From: Ulota crispa
Taxonomy: Eukaryota > Streptophyta > Bryopsida > Orthotrichales > Orthotrichaceae
Reading direction: 5' to 3'
DNA: 64,000 nt
NCBI GenBank assembly: GCA_963920765.1
Contig: OY987248.1
Span: forward strand, 17,146,539-17,210,538
Every line of letters begins with the position of its first letter. Position 1 is the first letter of the stretch. Both the position numbers and the translations under genes were made by a program. A model generated the notes under the pieces. It was given only the letters and a program-made list of their open reading frames with translations. It was not told where the DNA came from and did no database searches. This document shows positions 26,877-37,832 of the stretch, piece by piece.

Positions 26877-27020
26877 CTTTGTAATATCACATACCGCCTC
26901 CAATTCCTGCCGTCAAAGCTCAAGACCTTCTCAAATCGTATCATATACCGATCACACTCCTTAAGTATTAAACCGCCACCAGAACTATTCGAATGTCAAT
27001 AGTAATCAGCCTTGCACAAA

Positions 27021-27313
27021 TCCAAAACACACGCTAATTGAAATCAGAAAAAGATCTCGCGTGAACATCAGCGATATTCAAAAACACACGCGCTAATTGA
27101 AATCATTAAAAGATTTCGCGTGAACATCAGTGATATTCGAAACACACACGCTAATTGAAAACAGAAAAAGATCTCGCGTAAACATCAGTGATATTCAAAA
27201 CACACACGCTAATTGAAATCATTAAAAGATCTCGCGTGAACATCAGTGATATTCAAAACACACACGCTAATTGAAATCATTTAAAGATCTCGCGTGAACA
27301 TCAGTGATATTCT
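27021..27313. repeat. Minisatellite, five copies of a unit of about 57 bp
   Basis: Five successive units contain ACACGCTAATTGAAATCA, then AAAAGATCTCGCGTGAACATC and AGTGATATTC (written here in parts). Units differ by a few substitutions (ATCAGAAA/ATCATTAAA, AGCGAT/AGTGAT). The array lies about 0.55-0.84 kb upstream of the SRP68 start codon. Confidence 0.9.
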
Positions 27314-27673
27314 TAAGGACGATAGCAATTCTATTATTTCAAAAAACAAGATTACAATGCAAGACGGCTACGCTCAATGCTTTGACTGCGATCAACAGCT
27401 TCATACGCCGAAAGCCAAGCAGTTTCCGATGTGATCGAACTAAGCTCAGACACGAGCAAACCCTGAGAAGAGCGCGGATCGAGCAGCTGGACAAAAAGCA
27501 GGAGGAAAGCATACCGACTTGGAAGCGAGGTGGAAAACAGCAACAGCAACAGCGCCCCCGTTGAAAGCTTAAGGCGGAGGAGGAGCAGCAGCAGCAACAG
27601 CGGGGGAGATGGAAACTGTGAGACTCGAGGCCCTCTGCAAAATTTGTGAAGGGGAAAGAGCTCGAAGACAGAA

Positions 27674-27682
27674 TTAGGGTTT
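27674..27682 (-). promoter_or_regulatory. Telo-box AAACCCTAA
   Basis: AAACCCTAA on the minus strand, about 1.2 kb upstream of the SRP68 ATG and just upstream of a CT-rich leader. Telo-boxes near the start site are typical of plant ribosomal and translation-factor genes, which suits an SRP subunit. That it regulates SRP68 is inferred. Confidence 0.45.
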
Positions 27683-27767
27683 GGGTCTTTCAATGTTCAT
27701 GGTGAGTGACGCTCAGTCGCTCACTACTTCGCTTCGTTCATTGCTTGTATTTTACTATTTCTGTATA

Positions 27768-28078
27768 AGGTATGTACACCCATACGCGTCAGTATCCCCA
27801 TAACTGTCACCTCTGAAATCTTGGAAAATCTGTGCAAATGGATAGATGTAATGACAAGAATGTACAATTTGTGGACATTAAATCTTGAAAATGGTTATGG
27901 GTGCAACGGCAGTTTGCTCTTTAAAATTCACAACTTATTTTTACAGTTCCAAATAATACATTCAAAAGTGCAAACTCAATATTTTTTGTTCCTAATAGGA
28001 TCCTATAATTTGCTAGCTGTTTATTGATACTCGTCATATTCAAAACCCTTAGTTTGACGCTTATGGGTGTACATACCT
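27768..28078. mobile_element. AGGT/TA MITE (CACCCATAAGC subfamily), 311 bp
   Basis: Ends AGGTATGTACACCCATACGC and GCTTATGGGTGTACATACCT, flanked by TA on both sides (27766-27767, 28079-28080). This is the best-preserved copy of the subfamily also found at 2253, 38924 and 40100. Confidence 0.8.
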
Positions 28079-28417
28079 TAAATGAACCAAGGTTTAATTT
28101 TTGGTTTTTGTCAAGGTAAGTTAGAGCGACTTGCACCCCAAAATGCAAGGAGGTAAGTAAAAATTAGCTAAAGATGGGACAAATTAATGATGAGCAGAAG
28201 TTCATCCAAAAAACTACTAATATAAGCTACTTTCATCCAAAATATGACAAACTAGGTTTGACCTCAAGTAGGAATGTGGAGATTTCATCCAATTTCTCAT
28301 TAGGTTTTTTTAGTGTAGTATTTGCCATCTCACTTTTGAGGTAAGATTTAGGCGTAATTTTATCAAGAAATTAAATGTTGAAATGGACCAATGTCTTTTT
28401 TTGGATTTGTTAAGGTA
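28079..28417. other. Gene-free stretch with a diverged dispersed repeat
   Basis: GAGCGACTTGCACCCCAAAATG and repeated TTCATCCA motifs resemble 4225-4440 (GAGCGACCTGCACCCAACAATG; TTCATCCA) and part of 29400-29560. A shared ancient repeat is likely; its ends are not clear. Confidence 0.35.
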
Positions 28418-28919
28418 AGGTGGAAGCACCCATATCTAATAACCCGTAATCGACCAAGAAGCCCTTTGCAACCAATACAATACGGAGTATTTTTCTTGTA
28501 TTTGGAGTGCATCCACACCTTTACTACATTTCAGATCAACAAAGAAGTTAGAATACAGATCAATGCTGTTCTAGTGAGGTAGTCAAGATCCCAAATTAAA
28601 ACTTTTTGTTGGTAGCAAATGCCAGTTATATAGCAGCGTACATAGTATGTATTATGGTAGCCGTGTCCTATAAGAGTGCAACATACGTATTATGCACATC
28701 CATTGCCAATGTCTAGATGTATGCAATTTTGATACTAGCCAAACTAATTTCAGCTCATTACTTCCTACCTCACTTTGGGACATGTGGCATGACTTGAGTA
28801 GCCCCAACCTTGAAAAAGTTAGAAAAACGCATTTCAAAGCACATATCCTTGCTCATGGTGGAAATAGCACACCCTACTGGTTGGGAATGGGGCGTTGTTG
28901 GCAATGGGTGCTTTCACCT
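28418..28919. mobile_element. AGGT/TA MITE (AGGTGGAAGCACCC subfamily), 502 bp
   Basis: Ends AGGTGGAAGCACCCAT and ATGGGTGCTTTCACCT, with TA at both flanks. Its right 190 bp match the left part of 13292-13695 in inverted orientation at high identity. The open frame at 28692-28922 (+) ends inside the terminal repeat and reflects that DNA similarity. Confidence 0.7.
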
Positions 28920-28985
28920 TAGAGCAATTGGCAACCTAGCATGCGCGCAAATGGAAAATTGGCTAATATTGGAATAAATGAATGG

Positions 28986-29398
28986 GGGATTGATATGTCT
29001 ACCACACCTTTTCAACTATTGTACCACCGCCTCGGGATAAATTTTAAATTTCTATTATCAAAAAGCTAGATTTGAGAATTTGGAATTCGGATTTGGACTT
29101 AGAGACCATGATTTAGTCTAAAATCATAAAAAATGTTCTAATTGAACAACACCCAATGAAAAAACATATCTTCTTTTATAAACAAAAGTAAACATAATAC
29201 TTTTTCCCCTAGCTAGGCTTTTTCATAGGGTGTTTTTCAATTACAACATTTTTTTTATGATTCTAGACAAAATTAAGGTCTCTAATTCCAAATCTAAATT
29301 CCAAATTCTCAAATTCAACTATTTGATGGTAGAAATCTAAAATTTGCCCCGGGAGGGTGGTAGAATAGCTAAAAAGGTGTGGTAGACATATCAATCCC
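28986..29398. mobile_element. Long inverted-repeat element, about 413 bp
   Basis: GGGATTGATATGTCTACCAC at the left is mirrored by GTGGTAGACATATCAATCCC at the right. The pairing continues inward through most of the length (GAATTTGGAATTCGGATTTG against CAAATCTAAATTCCAAATTC), so the whole element can fold into a hairpin. A diverged relative seems to lie at about 46240-46430. Confidence 0.7.
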
Positions 29399-29764
29399 TA
29401 AATGAATGATGTGTTCATGTTCATCCAATAATTTTACTAATAGAAGCTACATTCATCCAAAAGCTAGCCAAATGTGTGTTTGCTCAAGGAGACATCTGGC
29501 AATTTCATCCACTTTTTGAGCCAAATTTCTCAGTGCAAAGGTAGCCATAGGGATTTCAAGGTAACATTTAGGCAAATATTTGCCAATAAAAAAAATGCTA
29601 AATGGACTTCTTGTGCCTATAAGGCCCAGTTCAAACTAACTACCAAACCAAACATAAAAAGTGGCACCCCATCCAATCTTTCATCTTCTAGAGCACTTCC
29701 ACGTAATCTAAGAGTGTTGGAGAAGAAAATTGTTACAAAATAGGAGTGTTCAACTACTACACCA

Positions 29765-30054
29765 AATAGTGCATTTAGGTTGCCTTAACCTGGGCAAAGT
29801 TACCTCATGAATCACCTTGGACCACCTCAAGGCGCATGCAACTCTCTTTATGCTACACTAATTCTTGGCTTTGTATATAAAGTTCCAACTTCCCTACTCC
29901 TTGGATTTGGTGCTTGCCGCTGCACCCAACCTTTGCTTGCTTCCTCCATTGTTTATCACAATAGTTGTTGATAAAAGTTACTATAGTCTTGGTAAATATT
30001 TAAATAGTGTGAAATCTTGAGAGAGTAGTATGGGGCAACCTAAATGCACTATTC
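29765..30054. mobile_element. Inverted-repeat MITE, 290 bp
   Basis: AATAGTGCATTTAGGTTGCC at the left and GGCAACCTAAATGCACTATT at the right form a perfect 20-bp terminal inverted repeat. Target duplication not clear. Non-coding. Confidence 0.7.
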
Positions 30055-30084
30055 AATGTAGACAACTTTGGAGCCACCCTCATA

Positions 30085-30295
30085 GCAAGCCCCAAAACTT
30101 CACTATATTAGGTGCTAATGTGGCTATATTGGTTGGTGACATGGCAAGTTGAAGTACCAAACAAACCCCAAGTGTGACAAGTTGAAGTACCAAACAAACC
30201 CCAAGTGTGAACACTTCTATGGACAAAATTGATATTTCAACCAATGAGGTTTGAGATAATTTTGTGTGGTGGCTAGTCTAACTGGGCCAAAATGT
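30085..30295. repeat. Dispersed repeat copy with an internal 34-bp tandem duplication
   Basis: Similar to about 15775-15960 (AGCAAGCCCCAAAA, GACAAGTTGAA, CAAACC, GATATT.CAACC). Within it, ACAAGTTGAAGTACCAAAC and the following CCCCAAGTGTG occur twice head to tail at about 30146-30211. Confidence 0.55.
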
Positions 30296-30621
30296 CCTTA
30301 AGAAAATAGAAAATCCACTTGAGAATATACTAGCAGAGATTACTCTTTGTTATAAGCTAATCAAAAACAATACAAAAGCAAAATAAATGAACCCCTAAAG
30401 GCCCAAGTAGCCCCTCAAGGGCCAAGTGGGGTTTTGGGCATGTACTTACAGCTAAACTACTTTGTGCAATTTTTTGAAACTTTTATGGAAGATGAGGAAT
30501 TCAAAGATTTGCAAGGGCATTTAATTTTTTCTTCATTCCAACATTTATTGAAGAAGTTAAAACTAAATTTCTAGAAAACATTGGAGGGTGGGTAGCCCAA
30601 AAGCTTCTCAAACCATACCTA

Positions 30622-30945
30622 AGGTAGGAGGCTCATAAACTGTCCATCTAAGAGCTAAAACTAGATTTTGGAGAGGAGAAACTTTTTGAAATGTTTTTTA
30701 GTAAATTTTCCTTGAAAGACTAGAGGAATTGGCATCTAACTCAAGCTATTTCATATTTTTTGGAGCTTTGTGGACATAGTTATGAAAATTTGAAATTGAA
30801 GTGCATAGGGCTCTAAAACCATCCACCTCCTCAAATGTACTCCACTTGTACATTTCTAAAGTTTATAAAAAATAACATGTACAAAGTGTGTACATTTGAG
30901 AAAGTGGATTGTTTTAATGCCTGGACGGTTTCATAGCCCCCCACC
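30622..30945. mobile_element. AGGT MITE (AGGAGGCTCAT subfamily), nested
   Basis: Left end AGGTAGGAGGCTCATAAAC with TA before it; right end CATAGCCCCCCACCT with TT after it. The interior matches 3868-4175 (TTTTGGAGCTTTGTGGA, AAACCATCCACCTCCTC). Inserted in the TTAA-family element at 30388-32071. Confidence 0.65.
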
Positions 30946-31239
30946 TTTCCTGCAAACTAAAACTTCTCATAACTTTCATCTCATCAATCCAAATTGAATG
31001 ATTCAAAGCTCCCCACATATATATAAGTCTAAAGAACTTTTTTTTTCATTTTTATCTTAAAAAAAGACAAATTTTGAAGAAGTTTTTGGGCTGCATGTCC
31101 TTCCATGTTTTCTAGAAATTCATTTTTAACTTCTTCAATAAATGTTGGAATGAAGAAAATATTAGATGCCCGCGCAGATCTTTGAATTCCTCATCTTCCA
31201 TAAAAGTTTCAAAAACTTACACAAAGCAATTTAACTTTA

Positions 31240-32010
31240 AGGTGAATGCAAGGTTGAGTGGCTCAATTTTGGCAAAAGTCCCTATCTCCAAAGTCCCTTA
31301 AGTGGGTTTAAGGATTTTGATTCAATTGTTAATTTGTAATTGCATCAATTGTCCTGGCGGCTAAGTGGCCTCTTTATTTATACAATGGACTTATAAACTC
31401 AATCCAACAGTCCAATGTCTCCGGATTTGTTCTTTTTGAAATTACCCATTGCAAATTGTGTTCTAAGGCTTAGACTTAAATCAATCAAAGTTATTCAAAA
31501 AGTCCTTATTGCTAGAAGCACTTCTAGAATTTAGAAAAATACTCAAGTTACAAAAAGAAAAATTCAAAAAACAAAAAAAAACAAAGGAGAAAAAGAACTC
31601 GTAAGATTGAAGGTTTAAAAAGGCCTTAAAAAATCCTTTGCAAACATTCTATACACATTTACAAAACAAGATTATAATTTCTTAAAATTTTATCCAAATA
31701 CCGACTAGAATCCTAGTCCTTTGTATTCTCTTAAGTAACTATGTTATCTTAAAAAAGTCCTTGAAAAACTTGCTGCTAGCAGAAATGTCACACTCATGTT
31801 TTTTCAAAAGTCCTTTACACTTCCATAAAATGCCAAAGAAGAAACTGAACAATATTATTGTAGTTACAATGAAGTTTAAATCTCTACAATGGACTTTTTT
31901 TTCTTTTTTGAAAATTTCCAATGTACCTTTTAGGCATTTGAAAATTGAATGTGTGCAGTTTTTTTATAGTGTGACATGGTTTTGGGCCACTCAACCATGC
32001 ATTCACCCTT
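31240..32010. mobile_element. Inverted-repeat element with GGGTGAATGCA ends, about 770 bp, nested
   Basis: AGGTGAATGCAAGGTTGAGT and inner GGCTCAATTTTGG at the left mirror CCACTCAACCATGCATTCACCC at the right (written in parts). Flanks have TTTA/TTTAA. The ends resemble those of 35903-36539 position by position (GGGT...TGCAT...GGTTGA...CCCAAAA), so the two are probably one family. Several short open frames inside, none recognisable. Confidence 0.55.
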
Positions 32011-32071
32011 TAAGTACATGTCCAAAACCCCACTTGGCCCTTGAGGGGCCACTTGGGCCTTTAGGGGTCAA

Positions 32072-34524
32072 ACAAAAATCTTCAAATAGAGGCACAAAAA
32101 CAAATAAATACGTCAAATAGAGGTATAGTTTCAGAATAATTACAAATAGGGACACAGTTTCAAAAAAAAAGGTGAATTTCTATAGTATTTTGGTTTGGCA
32201 TTGGTTGACTTAAATACCTCACATTAAACATTGGCTAACTTTCAAAAAACTTAGAGGCATTTTCAACTCAAATCGAAATAAGAAATTTTTAATAAAGGGG
32301 TCTTGAATCTATGCCCTTGTTTGTAAATTCTAGTAAAGCAAGTTTTGTTGGATATTGTGGAAGTTATGTTTTGGTTTTAAATGAAGTAACACAAAAAAAT
32401 TACTTGAAAGCATTCCTTCACTTGTAGTACAAACACCCATGTTTACAAAGTAAATTATAAGACACAAATCTTGAAACTCTGAACTCTACTAAGTCCCCTT
32501 CAAATACTTGAGGATTTATTTGTAATATGTAGTGCAGAACCTCTTGAAATGAAGTGAGTGGTCCTATAAAATATTCAAAATAATATGACACTATAGTACA
32601 AGGGAAACTATCCAAAACGACAAGAACAAGTCCAAATCAACATGGCTAAATCTACAAAAATTATCCAATTTGACAATTTTTTTGTCGTTTTGGACACATT
32701 TAGTCAATTCAGACATGTCAATTAAGACACAATTTCTTGTAGCTAATGTTCACAAATCAATTACAAATAAAGGGATAAGGTTGGGTGTCCACAATTCGAT
32801 TACAGATGCTAGTAAGGTGGAGGAACACATTTTTTTAATTGGAAAATGTAGAAAGTGGTTTCTTCTTTCTTTGTGTTTTAATTGCTAACTTTATTGAACC
32901 TTCAATGAGTATAAGGATGAATGAAAATGTGTCATTTTATGTATCGTATTGCTAAAATAAATTATAAAAGATTCCTTGCAACGGACTTGAATGTTTTAGA
33001 AAGCACAGAACCATCTCTATATAAGTATGGCATCTAATTTTTTTGGGAAATTCCAAATAAGGGCATGAACACAAAAATTATTACAAGTAGAGGCACAATA
33101 TCAAAGCAATTTGGAAGTATTTGTAATTTTGTTGGTTTGGGCACTGATTGATATAGATACATCACATTGAGTGTTAATTTAACCATCAAAAACTTGAAAG
33201 CCTCTTCAAATCAAGCTCAAATAAAGAAATTTCAGTAAAGAGGATGACAATTTTGGATAGGCCTCTAAGTTTTTTGGATGTTAGCTCACATTTAATATGA
33301 TATATCTAATCAATCAATGTTCAAACCAAAAAAAATTATAAGAATTTACAAATTATTTTGAAATTGTGCCCCTTTTTATAATTTTTTTAGTTTTCATGCC
33401 CCTATTTTTAATTTCCTCAATTTTTTGTATAATTTTTTTCATTTCTTTAAATAGTTTCAAAGAAATTTGGATTTTTTTCTTCTTTTTCTCTTTCATTTTG
33501 GCATGTTTCAAATACAATCAAAGAATGCAAATGGCATAGGCAACCTCTTTATTTGTGCACAAAGCCGAAATTAATGACTATTTTTGGCCCTTTCAAAACA
33601 CTAGTTTTGAGCCCAAATCACTTAGTAGACACTGTCTTTTGCATGGTGAATATAAATTCTTTAAAAACAAAAAGTTGTTGTACAATGGGGGGACAAAAAG
33701 ATTAGGAAATGGGGAGTTTTGCAACAATCTTTATAATTGGTTAAATGTTGTAGGATTCCTACCAAAAAATTTATGCAGTTAAAAAACTTGTGAACTTAGC
33801 AGTGTTAAGTTTGAGAATTTTAGCTTTTTAGTGGTGATTTTACTTACTTGAGCTTAAAGTGAAAATCATATTTGGGATCATTGGAGTTAGGTGTTGGACT
33901 AAAATATCCCAATCTTTTTGTCCCCCAGTATACATGCATTCAAATTTAACGCTAATATTTTAGCCATTAAAATATTGAAGTGTGAAATATTTTGCTTTTG
34001 AAAATCGTTGCTTATGCTTAGGCAATTAGATTTGACATTTTTAATTAATCTTTCATTTCTTTTCTTTCAAGATTTCACCATGGGCCTTAACGATTTGCAT
34101 TATTGTTTTCAACAAGTCTTATTTGATTTTTTACTTTTTCTTTTTGTTTTTAATTTCTAATATTACACAATATATTTCTATGTGCATGCCAATCAGTTAG
34201 CCAACTCAACATTGAAAAATTGGCAAGGTGTAGCAAACACAAAGTTATCCTCTTAGCACTTCTAGTAGCACTTCTACTAGCTAGTAGTATACTATTTTTC
34301 AACTAGACACATTGCTTGATATAATATAATTTCTAAAAGTGCTTTGTAATTCCCTGAAAAAGCATTGTCACTACAATTGGAAGTCATACAAATGGTGCTT
34401 GTAGTTACTGGACAAGCACACAACATATGTGTGGAAAATAATTTCTATGGTCACTTAAATACAAATTCCGACATAAAGACATTAGTTGATTTATAAATGG
34501 GACTTGTGATGTGCAGTGGGGTTG
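32072..34524. other. Gene-free AT-rich stretch
   Basis: Holds one decayed CACTA-like copy (listed at 32594) and otherwise only diverged AT-rich sequence. A few phrases recur at about 32090-32350 and 33040-33290 (for example GGCACA near AATTACAAATAG-like text, and TTGGTTTGGCA/TTGGTTTGGGCA), which suggests an old local duplication. No exon-like segment. Confidence 0.4.
32594..32742. mobile_element. Decayed CACTA-type MITE, about 149 bp
   Basis: Closely matches 37524-37673 along its length (GTCCAAATCAACATGGC, AATCTACA, TTTTTGTC, TTTTGGACACAT, ACACAATTTCTTGTAG). The terminal CACTA has mutated (TAGTACAAGG) and no duplication remains. Confidence 0.6.
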
Positions 34525-35399
34525 AATAAGTTTCTATCCACCCCATTTTACAATTCAAAGGACTTGGCATTGTATAGAATGCAATGTTTTTTTGTATATT
34601 GTATCACTAAGCTCAAATTCCTACACAATCCTAATCAAGCATACCATATTTGAGTTTCAAAAAATCAAAATCCTATTTTTGGTGAATTATTTTAGATGAA
34701 ATTCATGGTCTTATATGATAATTGATTAAAAAACATAGGTGATGAAGTTTTGAGATTTGATTGCATGGGTGTGTAGCAAGGTATGTAGGAAACATCCATA
34801 AGCAGATCTTTCCTTCTAACAAAAATCTCCAAAAAGTTTCAAAATTCTTCCTATAGAGATTTTAATGTTGAAGTGATCATAACCAAATTTAATAAAATAG
34901 ATATGTCTTTACTGTAGTTAGATTTTGCTAATTGACACATACACTATGTATCAAGTTTGTACCTTTGAGCATGATGATATGTTAACTTTGCCAAAAGCTA
35001 ATTAAAAAATAAAAATAAGTACTTTACTAAATTTGGTCATGATCACCTCGACACTAAAAGCTCTATAACAAGAATTTTGAAACTCTTTGGAGATTTTTGT
35101 TAGAAGGAAAGATCTGGTTATGGATGTTTCCTACATACCTTGCTACACACCCATGCAATCAAATCTCAAAAATTCATCACCAATATTTTTTTAATCAATT
35201 ATCATATAAAACCATAAATTTCATCTAAACAATTCACCAAAAATAGGATGTTGATTTTTTGGAACTCAAATTTGGTATGCTTGATTAGGATTGTGTAGAA
35301 ATCAAAGCATAGTGATACAACATACAAAAAGACATTACATTTCTATTCAATGCTAAGTCCTTTGAATAGTAAAATGGGGTGGACAGAAAGTTATTTAGC
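34525..35399. repeat. Long imperfect palindrome, about 0.87 kb (foldback unit pair)
   Basis: The left arm from 34525 (TTCTATCCACCCCATTTTAC) is mirrored by the right arm ending near 35399 (AAAATGGGGTGGACAGAAAG). Pairing is visible across nearly the whole arm, for example GAGATTTGATTGCATGGG against CCATGCAATCAAATCTCAAA, with the centre near 34960. It is the same sequence family as the array at 51405-60250. Confidence 0.8.
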
Positions 35400-35410
35400 C
35401 CAAATGTATA

Positions 35411-36908
35411 GTCGAGTACAGGAAACATACAAACCCTAATTTGAGCCAGTCAGCTTTTTAAACATGGAGTATCACTGGTCCATTTTGGTAGGAAAAAATA
35501 TCGTTGCATCCTTATGCAATGTTAAGCAAGTACACCAAATTTCAGTATCTAAAAACCAAAACTCCATTTTTGGTGAATTGTTTTGTAGGAAATTCATGGT
35601 TTTACATAATAATTTATTGAAAAATATTGGTGATGAATTTTTGAGATTTGATTCCATAGATATGTAGGAAACATCCATATGCACATCTCCATGCTAAAAA
35701 AAAATCCCCTCACATAACAAAAATTTTACCAACAAAAAATTCAATGAAACTTGTAAAAAGCCCAAATTTTGTAAAATACATATTTTTCTATGAAAATCAA
35801 TTTAAGCTGTTTGACTCAAATAATGTAATTAAGTTTGTATCTCTAAACATCATATTTTGTTTACTTGATGAAAAGCTAGTAAAAAAACAAAAATATGTAC
35901 TTTGGGTAGTTGCATAGTCGGTTGACCCAAAATGCATGTCCCATTCAACTTTCAGAAAGATGTTTTGATTGTAAGGCTTATTTCTTATAGAAGAAAGAGA
36001 TTGGAAGCATTCTAAATTAGTGAATATGTTCTATACTTGTTCATAAAACAAAATATATAATCAATATTTGTTAAAGTTGATAATTTAATAAAAAGGGGAC
36101 TCTTCAATGCATATATTTGGACTATCCCATTCATAGCATCCTATGAAAATGATAGATATAATGTATCAAGTTAGCTATAATGCGTACATAGGGACTACAT
36201 ATGTGATTTAGCATCTTTTAAGTATTTCAAAAATGTGCTATAATTTTAAACAAGTGATACACAATAAAAGCTATGGACTTTTTAGTGCCCAAATTAAGGC
36301 TGAATGTTTAGGCGGCAATATCTTAATGTTTTTAACATTTTTTAGTTTATCTATTTTTCTATTGCAAAAGCCCTTAAATGGCTTCATGGGCTTGGCTTTT
36401 TTTATTTATTTTATAATGCACGTATTTGTATAAAGGAAAAAAAACACTTTGTGATCCATACTTGCAAAAATCTCAAAATTATGGACTTTTTATGGCATTT
36501 TATTCACAGTTTTTGGGTCAACCGATCATGCAACTACCCTTTTACAAAATTTGGGCCTATTACAAATTTCATTGAATCTTTTGCCGGTAAAGTTTTTATT
36601 ACTTAAGGAGGTTTGTTTTAGCATGGAAGATGTGCATATGGATGTTTCTTACATATCCATGGAATTAAATCTCAAAAACTCATCACCAATATTTTTCAAT
36701 AAATTATCACGTAAAATCTTGAATTTCCTACAAAACAATTCACCAAAAATATAATTTTGATTTTTAGGAACTAAAATTTGATATACTTGCTTTATATTGC
36801 ATAAGGATGCAATGATATTTTTTCCTACCAAAATGGACCACTGATACTCCATGTTTTTATAAAAAAAAAACTGATTGCCTCAAATTAGGGTTCGTATGTT
36901 TCCTCGAC
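35411..36908. repeat. Second foldback palindrome, about 1.5 kb with a nested element at its centre
   Basis: GTCGAGTACAGGAAACATAC at the left mirrors GTATGTTTCCTCGAC at the right. The arms pair through AACATGGAGTATCACTGGTC / ACCACTGATACTCCATG-type sequence and CATTTTGGTAGGAAAAAAT. The core is occupied by the element at 35903-36539. Open frames on the two arms are each other's reverse complement and are not genes. Confidence 0.75.
35903..36539. mobile_element. Inverted-repeat element with GGGTAGTTGCAT ends, 637 bp, nested
   Basis: GGGTAGTTGCATAGTCGGTT and following GACCCAAAA mirror TTTTGGGTC AACCGATCATGCAACTACCC; TTT flanks both sides. Related by its ends to 31240-32010. Inserted near the centre of the palindrome 35411-36908. 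Confidence 0.6.
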
Positions 36909-37523
36909 CCGAATGTATTTAAATTAGAGCTTAAATTATTTTCATACAAAAGTGCCTCCAATAATTTTTGTTTTTTAATAAGCCTTAGGCTGTTTAACAA
37001 GTCTTACAAAAATATTGAAATTTCAGCCCATAGCGCATTGAGGGGTTTAGGAAACTCATTTACAAGTCATAGATCAAGTATTGATTAGTTATATATTCCA
37101 TTTTGTATACTCACGAGTGGACAATGGTATTTGGTGAGCATAAAATGGTGAGCCGTGAGTGGGGATTTTAGATTCTGTGAGCAAAAATGGATTCTCAGCT
37201 CAAAATCAATGGAATAATTTACAAAACAACAAGTTTTTCAAGATATAGTAGTTTGAAATGCACAATTCTAAGACCCTATGTACACATTTATAAGTGGAAT
37301 TGATTATTTTGACAATAAATCCCGACTCCCAGCTCACAGCTCACGGATCCCCGCTCATGAAATAGAATTCCCCCCACTAAATGTAACCATTGGCATAAAA
37401 CAATGAGAAAATTTGCAAGTGAACTATAAGTTCAATCATTGAGATCAAATTTGCAAAAGCCTTTTGGGTCAAAGCAAGGGGGACGACCCTAGACCCACCT
37501 AATTGATCAAGTTTATTTAATTT

Positions 37524-37673
37524 CACTACAAGGAATAATGTCCAAAATGACAAAAACATGTCCAAATCAACATGGCAAATCTACAGAAATTGTCCAATTT
37601 AACAATCTTTTTGTCATTTTGGACACATCTAGTCAATTTGGACATGTCAATTAGGACACAATTTCTTGTAGTG
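37524..37673. mobile_element. CACTA-type MITE, 150 bp, just downstream of the bHLH stop
   Basis: CACTACAAGGAAT... and ...ATTTCTTGTAGTG with TTT duplicated at both flanks. The inner arms pair well (GTCCAAAATGACAAA against TTTGTCATTTTGGAC). It lies 160 bp downstream of the bHLH stop codon, so it may be within the 3' untranslated region. Confidence 0.8.
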
Positions 37674-37832
37674 TTTGTTTTAAATAATTTTATTACGTAA
37701 GCTGATAACATATTCAGAGGTGACCTATTTACAATTACAATGTCAAGCCATAAATTTAAAGTATAAGTTTCAGGAACAAATACAAGAAACAAGAATGAGG
37801 AATAATTTTGTGATTTTGTAATTTTGTAGCTT

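Larger units (their letters stand above)
26473..27700 (-). promoter_or_regulatory. SRP68 leader/promoter region with repeats
   Basis: Reading on the minus strand from 27700: ACCCAAACCCTAATTCTG contains a telo-box (27682-27674), a motif common near transcription starts of plant translation-machinery genes. A CT-rich and then CTG-repeat-rich leader follows (about 27640-27520). A possible leader-intron donor GGTATG lies near 27515 and a possible acceptor GATCAG just upstream of the ATG. The 57-bp minisatellite and the 180-bp duplication listed separately would then lie in this leader intron; the transcript structure is inferred. Confidence 0.45.
30388..32071. mobile_element. TTAA-family element, 1.68 kb with two nested insertions
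   Basis: The left end GAACCCCTAAAGGCCCAAG and right end CTTGGGCCTTTAGGGGTC form long inverted repeats that continue through the subterminal GGGGTTTTGGGCATGTAC / GTACATGTCCAAAACCCC. Flanks read TGAA and TCAA rather than TTAA. Removing the nested elements at 30622-30945 and 31240-32010 leaves about 590 bp. Confidence 0.65.
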
